Made by a program: the position numbers and the translations under genes
NCBI GenBank assembly: GCA_946481135.1
Contig: CAMLMQ010000078.1
Span: 1 to 11,962 of the forward strand
DNA: 11,962 nt
DNA from: an uncultured Microbacteriaceae bacterium
GTDB lineage: Bacteria; Actinomycetota; Actinomycetes; Actinomycetales; Microbacteriaceae
Reading direction: 5' to 3'
The notes under the pieces: model-generated
The model's database searches: none
Told to the model about the DNA's origin: nothing
What the model saw: only the letters and a program-made list of their open reading frames with translations
Shown: positions 1 to 5,219 of the stretch, in pieces
Layout of the letters: each line of letters begins with the position of its first letter
How positions within the stretch are numbered: position 1 is the stretch's first letter

Positions 1-1328
1 TGGGCTCGTGCACGATGAAGCTCAACGCGGCGACCGAGATGGCCGCCGTCTCGTGGCCGGAGTTCTCACGCGTGCACCCGTTCGCCCCCGAGGCCGACGT
101 GCACGGGTACCTCGCGATGATCGAGCAGCTCGAGGTGTGGCTCGCCGAGCTCACCGGCTACGACGCGGTCTCGCTGCAGCCGAACGCCGGTTCGCAGGGC
201 GAGCTCGCGGGGCTGCTCGCGATCCGTGGCTACCACCGCGCCAACGGCGATGAAGGCCGCACCGTGTGCCTCATCCCGTCGAGCGCCCACGGCACCAACG
301 CGGCCTCCGCCGTGCTCGCGGGCATGCGCGTCGTCGTCGTCGCGTGTGACGACGAGGGGAACGTCGACCTCGACGACCTCCGCGCGAAGGTGACGGAACA
401 CGCCGCCGAGCTGGCCGCCCTCATGGTCACCTACCCGTCGACCCACGGGGTCTACGAGCACGAGATCCGGGCCGTGACCGAGGCGGTGCACGACGCCGGC
501 GGACAGGTCTACATCGACGGCGCGAACCTCAACGCCCTGCTCGGCTACGCGCGCTTCGGCGACATCGGCGGCGATGTGTCGCACCTCAACCTGCACAAGA
601 CGTTCTGCATCCCGCACGGCGGGGGCGGCCCGGGCGTCGGACCCGTCGCGGCGAAAGCACACCTCGCGCCGTACCTGCCTCGGGGCGCCGAGAACCCCGT
701 CAGCGCGGCGCCCTACGGCAGCCCGAGCATCCTGCCCATCTCGTGGGCGTATGTGCGGATGATGGGACCCGACGGCCTCACCCGCGCCACCGGCGCCGCC
801 GTGCTCGCCGCGAACTACGTCGCCGCGCGGCTGCGCGAGCACTACCCCGTGCTCTACGCGGGCGACCACGGACTCGTCGCGCACGAATGCATCCTCGACC
901 TGCGCCCCCTGCGCGAGGCGACCGGGGTGACCGTCGACGACGTCGCGAAGCGGCTCATCGACTACGGCTTCCACGCGCCGACGATGTCGTTCCCCGTCGC
1001 GGGCACCCTCATGGTCGAACCGACCGAGAGCGAAGACCTCGCCGAGATCGACCGCTTCATCGACGCGATGATCGCGATCAAAGCCGAAGCGGATGCCGTG
1101 GGCCGCGGCGAGTGGCCCGCCGACGACAACCCGCTCGTGAACGCGCCGCACACCGCCGAGGCGGTCGTCGTGGGGGAGTGGGCGCATCCCTATCCGCGCG
1201 AGCTCGCCGTGTACCCGGCCCCCGGCCAGGTGCGGGCGAAGTACTGGCCGCCGGTGCGTCGCATCGACCAGGCGTACGGGGATCGCAACCTCGTGTGCGC
1301 GTGTCCGCCGATCGAGGCGTTCGCCTGA
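1..1328 (+). CDS. gcvP: Glycine dehydrogenase (decarboxylating), P-protein of the glycine cleavage system, C-terminal part
   Basis: This is the C-terminal half of the PLP-dependent P-protein, which decarboxylates glycine and passes the aminomethyl group to the lipoyl arm of GcvH in the cytosol. The reading frame is open from base 3 and about 441 codons are visible of a protein that is usually about 950 residues, so the true start lies upstream of the window. Family motifs in order are GSCTMKLN at the very edge, [26 protein letters not shown], and the PLP-lysine motif [14 protein letters not shown] with the lysine codon at 597-599. Then come [11 protein letters not shown] and a typical C-terminus ending PPIEAFA. 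No frameshift or missing motif is visible. The gene ends directly before a large palindromic repeat that may terminate its transcript. Identification is firm. Whether gcvT and gcvH lie upstream cannot be seen. Confidence 0.97.
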   Translation, partial: GSCTMKLNAATEMAAVSWPEFSRVHPFAPEADVHGYLAMIEQLEVWLAELTGYDAVSLQPNAGSQGELAGLLAIRGYHRANGDEGRTVCLIPSSAHGTNAASAVLAGMRVVVVACDDEGNVDLDDLRAKVTEHAAELAALMVTYPSTHGVYEHEIRAVTEAVHDAGGQVYIDGANLNALLGYARFGDIGGDVSHLNLHKTFCIPHGGGGPGVGPVAAKAHLAPYLPRGAENPVSAAPYGSPSILPISWAYVRMMGPDGLTRATGAAVLAANYVAARLREHYPVLYAGDHGLVAHECILDLRPLREATGVTVDDVAKRLIDYGFHAPTMSFPVAGTLMVEPTESEDLAEIDRFIDAMIAIKAEADAVGRGEWPADDNPLVNAPHTAEAVVVGEWAHPYPRELAVYPAPGQVRAKYWPPVRRIDQAYGDRNLVCACPPIEAFA

Positions 1329-1332
1329 CCCC

Positions 1333-1438
1333 GCGGGTTGAGTAGCGCGCCCGCGGAGCGGCACGCGTATCGAAACCGCGCGTTCGAGCTACCTGGTTTC
1401 GATACGCGTCGCCCTGCGGGCGGCGCTACTCAACCCGC
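1333..1438. repeat. Palindromic intergenic repeat, copy 1 (two inverted arms)
   Basis: Two arms face each other: 1333-1377 and 1395-1438. The outer 15 bases (GCGGGTTGAGTAGCG, 1333-1347) are perfectly complementary to 1424-1438, and the inner 15 bases (1363-1377) are perfectly complementary to 1395-1409. Between these stems each arm has a GC-rich core that diverges between the arms. The element starts 4 bases after the gcvP stop and its right arm ends 12 bases before the -10 box of the next operon. It could fold into a very stable hairpin or cruciform and act as a terminator, but it has no T-tract. Thirty-five bases of the right arm (1401-1435) are identical to copy 2 at 2923-2957. I recall this type of repeat as common between genes in Microbacteriaceae; that recollection was not checked here. 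Confidence 0.9.
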
Positions 1439-1449
1439 GAAGGGTGTGC

Positions 1450-1474
1450 GATAGTTAGGGATATGCCTAACTAT
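1450..1474 (+). promoter_or_regulatory. Leaderless promoter and probable autoregulatory operator of the ArsR operon
   Basis: A perfect 9-bp inverted repeat, ATAGTTAGG (1451-1459) and CCTAACTAT (1466-1474), is separated by 6 bases. The ATG of the repressor (1463-1465) lies inside the spacer. GATAGT (1450-1455) fits an actinobacterial -10 box (A at position 2, T at position 6), and 7 bases separate it from the ATG, so transcription probably starts at or next to the start codon, giving a leaderless mRNA. There is no properly spaced Shine-Dalgarno sequence. No clear -35 box is visible, and that region falls in the end of the palindromic repeat. A repressor dimer on this dyad would cover both the -10 box and the transcription start, the classic arrangement for ArsR autorepression. 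The dyad is seen directly; the binding partner is inferred. Confidence 0.72.
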
Positions 1475-1804
1475 TGCGACGAGGTGGACGGGGTGCTGCG
1501 CGCTCTCGCGGACCCGACCCGCCGCGCCGTGGTGGAACGGTTGGCGCGGGGACCGGCCGTCGTGTCGGCGCTCGCCGAGCCGTTCGGGATGGCACTCCCG
1601 TCGTTCCTGCAGCACCTGCGCGTGCTCGAGGAGGCGCGGGTCGTCGTCTCGCAGAAGGTGGGGCGTTCGCGGACCGTGAGCCTGCGGCCCGGCGCCCTCG
1701 ACGTGCTGCACCTCTGGCTCGACGATCATCGCACCCCCGCCGAACGTCACGCCGACCAGCTCGGCATCCACCTCGCCCGCACCGCCCCGAAGGAGGCCCC
1801 ATGA
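1463..1804 (+). CDS. ArsR/SmtB-family winged-helix transcriptional repressor
   Basis: This is a 113-residue regulator, typical in size for the ArsR family. The N-terminus (RALADPTRRAVVERLARG, residues 13-30) is the hallmark opening helix. The helix-turn-helix and recognition helix follow at about residues 31-57 (PSFLQHLRVLEEARVV), then the beta wing (SQKVGRSRTVSL, 63-74). It lacks the metal-binding ELCVCDL motif and has one cysteine, Cys5, so it is probably not a metal sensor. It belongs to the subgroup that sits next to SRPBCC/AHSA1 genes. The ATG at 1463 lies inside a perfect dyad and no upstream start is needed. Its stop overlaps the next start by 4 bases (ATGA at 1801-1804), so the genes are translationally coupled. 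Expected role: autorepression of this three-gene operon in response to an unknown, probably organic, signal. Confidence 0.9.
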   Translation: MPNYCDEVDGVLRALADPTRRAVVERLARGPAVVSALAEPFGMALPSFLQHLRVLEEARVVVSQKVGRSRTVSLRPGALDVLHLWLDDHRTPAERHADQLGIHLARTAPKEAP

Positions 1805-2457
1805 CGCGCGTCCGACTCGATCTCATGATCTCGCTCGACGGCTACGCCACCACGACCGATCAGACCCCCGACAATCCCTTCGGGGAGGACTGGGGGCGTC
1901 TCACCGCGGCCTACGCGGCCACGCGCACGTTCCGCGAGCGGGTGTTCCACGACACGACGGGCGCGGGCACGACGGGGGTCGACGACCGGTTCGCGGCCGG
2001 GTACTTCGAGAACGTCGGCGCCGAGATCATGGGCGCGGGCAAGTTCGGCCTGCACGCCCACCCCGACGACCCCGACTGGCGGGGATGGTGGGGCGACGAA
2101 CCTCCGTTCGAGTTCCCCGTCGTCGTGCTCACCCACTCCGTCCGGCCGCCGATCGAGTTCCCGAACGGCACCTCGTTCCGCTTCGTGCAGGCGTCGCCCG
2201 AGGAGGCGCTCGCGCTCGCGACGGAGCTCGCGGGCGGGAAGGACGTGCGCATCGGCGGAGGGCCGACGAGCGCGCGGCCGTTCCTCGCGCGCGGCCTCGT
2301 CGACGACATCCATGTTGCCATCACCCCGATCGTGCTCGGGCAGGGGATCGGCTTCTGGGACGGGCTGCGCGGTCTCGAGCAGGGCAGGCGTGTCGAGACC
2401 GTCGTCGCCGAGAGTGGCGTCATCCACGTCACCTTCACGCGGGAGGGTGCCCGGTGA
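1801..2457 (+). CDS. Dihydrofolate reductase / RibD C-terminal-like family protein
   Basis: This 218-residue cytosolic protein has the RibD_C/DHFR-like fold signature. The N-terminal strand runs into the nucleotide-site motif SLDGYATTTD (11-20). The late glycine motif IGGGPTSARPFLARGLVDDI (151-170) is followed by HVAITPIVLGQG (171-182). These motifs suggest an NADPH-dependent reductase, but members beside ArsR regulators are poorly characterised and the substrate is unknown; it should not be read as the housekeeping folA. The start is fixed by a perfect AAGGAGG at 1790-1796, 4 bases before the ATG, and by the 4-base overlap with the repressor gene. The stop overlaps the next GTG start (GTGA, 2454-2457). 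The protein is rich in Trp, Gly and Asp around residues 87-104 (PHPDDPDW region), a segment seen in this subgroup. Family placement is confident; function is not. Confidence 0.88.
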   Translation: MTRVRLDLMISLDGYATTTDQTPDNPFGEDWGRLTAAYAATRTFRERVFHDTTGAGTTGVDDRFAAGYFENVGAEIMGAGKFGLHAHPDDPDWRGWWGDEPPFEFPVVVLTHSVRPPIEFPNGTSFRFVQASPEEALALATELAGGKDVRIGGGPTSARPFLARGLVDDIHVAITPIVLGQGIGFWDGLRGLEQGRRVETVVAESGVIHVTFTREGAR

Positions 2458-2909
2458 CGCCGCGCAGCCTCGCCCACGCGGGGTTCACGCTCGTGCGCGA
2501 GTACCCGCACCCCGTCGCCGAGGTGTGGGCCGCCTTCGCGGTCGAGGCGCGCAAGCGCGCGTGGTTCGGCGCCGACCGCACCGCGGTGGGCGTGTGGGAG
2601 TTCGACTTCCGAGTGGGGGGTCGGGACGTCGCCGAGAGCCGCTTCCACGACGGTCCGGTGTCGCGCTACGTCGCGCACTACACCGACATCGTCGAGCACG
2701 AGCGCATCGTGACCACCTACGACATGTGGATCGACGGCACGCACATCTCGACCTCGGTGGCGTCGTTCGAGTTCGAGTCAACGGAATCGGGCACGCGTCT
2801 CACCCACGGCGAACACGGCATCCATCTCGACGGCTTCGACCTCGACGGTCGGATGCGCGAGCAGGGCAGCGCCGGGCTGCTCGACGCCCTGGGTCGCTCG
2901 CTCGGGTGA
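2454..2909 (+). CDS. SRPBCC / AHSA1-like (START-fold) protein
   Basis: This is a 151-residue protein of the AHSA1 branch of the SRPBCC superfamily, small helix-grip folds with a deep hydrophobic ligand pocket. Recognisable elements are EYPHPVAEVWAAF near the N-terminus, the ARKRAWFG helix, VWEFDFRVGG(R), the strands ending ERIVTTYDMWIDG, and a C-terminal amphipathic helix (REQGSAGLLDALGRSLG). The start is taken as the GTG at 2454, which overlaps the upstream stop as GTGA and follows a GGGAGGG ribosome site at 2441-2447. The longer open frame upstream is only the shadow of the reductase gene. ArsR plus AHSA1 is a recurrent actinobacterial pair; the ligand is generally unknown. It probably binds or processes the small molecule to which the operon responds, which is an inference. 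A repeat copy begins 4 bases after the stop. Confidence 0.9.
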   Translation: MTPRSLAHAGFTLVREYPHPVAEVWAAFAVEARKRAWFGADRTAVGVWEFDFRVGGRDVAESRFHDGPVSRYVAHYTDIVEHERIVTTYDMWIDGTHISTSVASFEFESTESGTRLTHGEHGIHLDGFDLDGRMREQGSAGLLDALGRSLG

Positions 2910-2913
2910 TCCC

Positions 2914-2959
2914 GCGGGTTTTGATACGCGTCGCCCTGCGGGCGGCGCTACTCAACCGG
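2914..2959. repeat. Palindromic intergenic repeat, copy 2 (single arm)
   Basis: A single arm of the same element as at 1395-1438. Bases 2923-2957 are identical over 35 positions to 1401-1435, including the internal GC hairpin CGCCCTGCGGGCG and the ending CTACTCAACC. It starts 4 bases after the AHSA1 stop, the same offset as copy 1 from gcvP, and ends 17 bases before the probable -10 box of the next gene. The opposite arm is absent here. Confidence 0.9.
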
Positions 2960-2976
2960 CGAGGCCGGCGGAGGTC

Positions 2977-2982
2977 TAGCGT
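2977..2982 (+). promoter_or_regulatory. Candidate -10 box for a leaderless FUSC transcript
   Basis: TAGCGT matches the actinobacterial TAnnnT -10 consensus and leaves exactly 6 bases to the GTG at 2989, so transcription would start at the start codon. The only purine-rich ribosome-site candidates are a GGAGG at 2970-2974 (14 bases away, too far) and GAGGGG touching the start (too close), which supports a leaderless start. No -35 box is recognisable. Confidence 0.5.
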
Positions 2983-2988
2983 CGAGGG

Positions 2989-4017
2989 GTGAGACTTCTC
3001 GCCGCGTTCCGGGCCTCGCGCCGGCAGCCGCTGCTGCAGGTGGTGAAGTCGGCGATCGCGACGATCGCGGCGTGGCTCGTCGCGGGGGCGCTCTTCCCGG
3101 CCCACCTGCCCGTGTTCGCGGCGATCGCGGCGCTCCTCGTCGTGCAGCCGAGCCTCAACCAGTCGGTCGCGAAGGCGATCGAACGTTCCGTCGGCGTCGT
3201 CGCGGGCGTCGTCGTCGCGTCCCTCCTCGCGCTCGCCTTCGGCCAGACGACGTGGGTCATCCTGCTCGCGATCGCGGCCGCGCTCGCGATCGCCTGGCTG
3301 CTCAAGATGACGACGGGCACCTCCAACCAGGTCGCGATCAGCGCGCTCCTCGTGCTCGGTCTCGGGGCCGCGACCCCCGGCTACGCCGTCGATCGGGTAC
3401 TCGAGACGCTCATCGGCGCCGCCCTCGGGTTCATCGTGAACTTCGCCCTCGTGCCGCCCGTCGCCCTCCGGCCCGTGCACGAGGCGGTGGATGCGCTCGG
3501 CGACGAGCTCGCCGCGTCGCTCGAGCGGCTCGCCGACGCGCTGGAGACTCCGCAGACGCGTGCCCAGCTCGAGGAGCTCATGGTCACCGTGCGCCTCATG
3601 CGTCCGATGGTCGCGACCGCCGACGACGCGCTGACCGCCGGGGCCGAGTCGCTCACCCTCAACCCCCGCGGGCGTCGGCGTCGCGACGAGCTGGAGCGAC
3701 TGGAGCAGACGCTGCGCCGGTTCGGCCCGATCGTCACGCAGGTGATCGGCATGACGCGCGCGTTCTACGACCGCTACGACGACTCCCTCGCCGACGAGCC
3801 CGCGGTGCGCGCGATCGCCGAACAACTCCGGCGCGCGGCCCATGACGTGCGCCGCTCCACCCGGCGCGCGCACGCGGAGCCCACCGACCCGCCGACGGCG
3901 AGCCTGCCCGCGCTGACCGCGCCGCTCGCGCTCGGGGCCCCATCGTCGGGCCACTGGATTCTCGTCGGGTCGCTGCTGGAGGATCTGCGCCGCATCCACG
4001 ACGCCCTCGCGGAGTGA
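2989..4017 (+). CDS. FUSC / aromatic acid exporter (ArAE)-like membrane protein
   Basis: This is a 342-residue integral membrane protein. The N-terminal half (about residues 17-160) has six closely packed hydrophobic segments, including AIATIAAWLVAGALF, LPVFAAIAALLVVQPSL, VGVVAGVVVASLLALAF, the run ending LAIAWLLK, and a final segment around GAALGFIVNFALVPP. The C-terminal half is a charged, largely helical cytosolic domain with coiled-coil character (residues 165-300), ending in a helix LLEDLRRIHDALAE. The layout and the VQPSLNQSVAKAIERSVGVVAG motif fit the FUSC/DUF939-ArAE families, thought to export aromatic or other organic acids. The start is the GTG at 2989; another start in the shallow upstream region is unlikely because of the repeat. 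It is monocistronic, bounded by repeat copies 2 and 3. The substrate is unknown. Confidence 0.85.
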   Translation: MRLLAAFRASRRQPLLQVVKSAIATIAAWLVAGALFPAHLPVFAAIAALLVVQPSLNQSVAKAIERSVGVVAGVVVASLLALAFGQTTWVILLAIAAALAIAWLLKMTTGTSNQVAISALLVLGLGAATPGYAVDRVLETLIGAALGFIVNFALVPPVALRPVHEAVDALGDELAASLERLADALETPQTRAQLEELMVTVRLMRPMVATADDALTAGAESLTLNPRGRRRRDELERLEQTLRRFGPIVTQVIGMTRAFYDRYDDSLADEPAVRAIAEQLRRAAHDVRRSTRRAHAEPTDPPTASLPALTAPLALGAPSSGHWILVGSLLEDLRRIHDALAE

Positions 4018-4054
4018 GGTCTCGACACGCCGTCGCGCGGCTACTCGACCACCG
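4018..4054. repeat. Palindromic intergenic repeat, copy 3 (degenerate)
   Basis: GGTCTCGACACGC followed by CGTCGCGCGGCTACTCGACC is a decayed version of the ggt-tcgatacgc ... ctactcaacc arm of copies 1 and 2. It begins on the base after the FUSC stop codon and lies between the 3' ends of two convergent genes. It contains a short GC hairpin and may terminate transcripts from both sides. The similarity is clear in the conserved ends but the centre is shortened. Confidence 0.7.
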
Positions 4055-4072
4055 GGATGCGCCGCGGCGGGG

Positions 4073-4870
4073 CTAGTCGCCCGGGGGTGTCGGGGCGAAG
4101 AGCTCGGGCCAGGCGTTCGCGGCGGCGGGCGCCCCGACGAAGACGACCGCGTCGATTGCGAAGTGCGTGACCACGAACGGGATGACCCGCCGCTCGGGGC
4201 CGCGCGTGTACAGCCACCCGAACACGACGCCCATCGCGAAGTTCGCGACGAACGCCCCGTAGCCCTGGTACAGGTGATACGTGCCGCGGATGGCGGCCGA
4301 GATGAGGATGGTGGTCCAGCGTCCCGCGCCCGCGTCGCCGAGGCGCGCGAACAGGTAGCCGATCATGATGACCTCCTCCTGGATCGCGGCACGCGCCGCG
4401 ACGAGGAAGAGCACGGGGATCGTCCACCACTGCTCGGTGAGGTTCGACGCCGAGATGCCGACGCCCCACCCGAGGGCCCGGCCCGTGAGGAAGATCGCGA
4501 GGCCGGCGACCCCGATCGGCAGGGCGAGTCCGAGACCGAGCAGCGTGTCGCGCACGGGATGCTTCGCATCGATCCCGAGCCGCGCGAGGTGGGGTCGCTG
4601 CGCCCGCCAGAGGAGGAAGCAGACGAGGGCGACCGGGGCGAGGTCGGAGGCGATGCCGAGCAGCTGGTAGAGCAGGTCGAAGATCGGGCGGGAGTCGCGG
4701 CTCGGCACGATCGTCGCGGTCTGCTGCGCGATCGGCGTCTCCAGCGTCGCCCGGTTGATGATCGTGACGATCGAGTAGAGCGCGCTCATGCCGAGGGAGA
4801 CCGCGAGCACGATGACGATCTCGGCGACGATGCGCCCGCGCGACGGCGCGACCGGGATGTCGGCGCTCAC
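4073..4870 (-). CDS. CPBP-family intramembrane metalloprotease (Abi/CAAX-like)
   Basis: This 265-residue polytopic membrane protein of the CPBP/Rce1-like family has several hydrophobic segments, the first at about residues 14-36. Active-site motifs are visible: the diglutamate E165-E166 in QEEVIMIGYLF, the RGTYH motif (195-199, His199), and THFAID (235-240, His236 and Asp240). The usual EExxxR arginine is Ile170 here, a variant I recall from actinobacterial members. The start is chosen as the GTG at 4868-4870, which overlaps the stop of the upstream mini-ORF as GTGA. An alternative TTG start at 4922-4924 would add 18 residues translated from the DCC remnant in another frame and is less likely. 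Family members process prenylated proteins or peptides, or act in self-immunity; no partner gene is visible here. It converges with the FUSC gene. Confidence 0.88.
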   Translation of the reverse strand: MSADIPVAPSRGRIVAEIVIVLAVSLGMSALYSIVTIINRATLETPIAQQTATIVPSRDSRPIFDLLYQLLGIASDLAPVALVCFLLWRAQRPHLARLGIDAKHPVRDTLLGLGLALPIGVAGLAIFLTGRALGWGVGISASNLTEQWWTIPVLFLVAARAAIQEEVIMIGYLFARLGDAGAGRWTTILISAAIRGTYHLYQGYGAFVANFAMGVVFGWLYTRGPERRVIPFVVTHFAIDAVVFVGAPAAANAWPELFAPTPPGD

Positions 4871-4962
4871 GAGGCCGACCGGGGGAGTGCGCAGCGCTCG
4901 ACCCACGTTGTACAGAAGGCACAATCCCCGTCGAACACGAGAAGGGGCGTTCCGCGGGTCAC
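4867..4962 (-). pseudogene. Remnant of a DCC-family (DUF393) thiol-disulfide oxidoreductase, 31 codons
   Basis: A GTG-initiated frame encodes 31 residues. Its first 22 are a textbook DCC-family N-terminus: TPLLVFDGDCAFCTTWVE, with the DG-C-x-x-C motif (Cys14, Cys17). Intact family members are about 120-140 residues. The last residues, CALPRSAS, resemble the usual DCC C-terminus (I recall endings of the GGTPxCALP type), so this looks like an in-frame internal deletion joining the two ends rather than a simple truncation. The stop overlaps the CPBP start (GTGA at 4867-4870), so translation of the fragment probably couples to the protease. A TAnnnT box lies 7 bases upstream of the GTG. The motif is seen directly; the deletion history is inferred. 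A redox function is unlikely at this size. Confidence 0.68.
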
Positions 4963-4969
4963 AGCGCCG

Positions 4970-4975
4970 ATGCTA
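4970..4975 (-). promoter_or_regulatory. Candidate -10 box for the DCC remnant/CPBP transcript
   Basis: Read on the minus strand, TAGCAT matches TAnnnT and is 7 bases from the GTG at 4962, predicting a leaderless transcript. No convincing -35 box lies at 16-18 bases upstream. Confidence 0.45.
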
Positions 4976-5017
4976 CGCGGCGCATCCGGAGGCAATCGCG
5001 GGCATCCTTCCCAGCGA

Positions 5018-5034
5018 ACGCAGGAATCCTGCGT
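5018..5034. promoter_or_regulatory. Perfect 17-bp palindrome, candidate operator
   Basis: ACGCAGGA (5018-5025), one central A, then TCCTGCGT (5027-5034): two 8-base arms with perfect dyad symmetry. With a one-base spacer it cannot form a good RNA hairpin, so a DNA-binding dimer site is more likely. Its centre lies about 64 bases upstream of the predicted CPBP-side start and about 130 upstream of the importer's. No regulator gene adjoins it in the window. Confidence 0.5.
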
Positions 5035-5083
5035 CACGCGCCCGAATCGTGCAGCATCCTCTCGCCGACGCAACGATCCGCAG

Positions 5084-5121
5084 ACTCCGTTTCCGCGATG
5101 TAACGATTCCTCTCACGGAGT
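5084..5121. promoter_or_regulatory. Inverted repeat abutting the -35 box of the ABC importer promoter
   Basis: ACTCCGT (5084-5090) and ACGGAGT (5115-5121) are exact inverted copies separated by 24 bases, the second ending directly before the -35 box. Inside and beside them AACGAT recurs (5072-5077 and 5102-5107). This could be a regulator site or a weak hairpin; arms this short may be coincidental. Confidence 0.3.
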
Positions 5122-5150
5122 TTGCCCCCCGGTTGTCGCGTCTTTAGGGT
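5122..5150 (+). promoter_or_regulatory. Sigma-70-type promoter of the ABC importer
   Basis: TTGCCC (5122-5127) and TAGGGT (5145-5150) are spaced 17 bases, a good match to actinobacterial housekeeping promoters. Transcription should start near 5157, giving a leader of about 60 bases that includes the hairpin at 5164-5197. Confidence 0.6.
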
Positions 5151-5163
5151 CAGTAGCTATCCG

Positions 5164-5197
5164 GCGTGGCATGTCGGGGTCCGCCGCCGTGCCACGC
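5164..5197 (+). promoter_or_regulatory. 5'-leader stem-loop upstream of the binding-protein gene
   Basis: GCGTGGCA (5164-5171) and TGCCACGC (5190-5197) form an 8-bp perfect stem with an 18-base loop. It ends 12 bases before the AGGAGG ribosome site and lies just after the predicted transcription start, so it may protect the 5' end or influence translation. No known riboswitch fold was recognised. Confidence 0.5.
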
Positions 5198-5219
5198 TTC
5201 TCATTGCACAGGAGGAACA

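Larger units (their letters stand above)
4963..5219. other. Divergent intergenic regulatory region (257 bases)
   Basis: This gap lies between the minus-strand DCC remnant/CPBP unit and the plus-strand ABC importer. It holds no convincing gene. It contains a minus-strand -10 box (4970-4975), a 17-bp perfect palindrome (5018-5034), an inverted repeat (5084-5121), a plus-strand -35/-10 promoter (5122-5150), a leader hairpin (5164-5197) and the importer's ribosome site (5210-5215). These are listed separately. Confidence 0.8.

Noticed and set aside
66..1364. 432-codon open frame antisense to gcvP
   Set aside because: Composition is Arg/Val/Asp-rich shadow typical of a frame opposite a high-GC gene; gcvP motifs on the plus strand are unambiguous.
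4871..4924. TTG start extending the CPBP protease by 18 residues
   Set aside because: The extra residues are an out-of-frame reading of the DCC remnant; the GTG overlapping the DCC stop gives a normal coupled start.
5166..5219. Upstream GTG start adding 18 residues to the binding protein
   Set aside because: It lies in the leader hairpin stem, has no ribosome site, and would place a Cys/His/Pro-rich stretch before the signal peptide.
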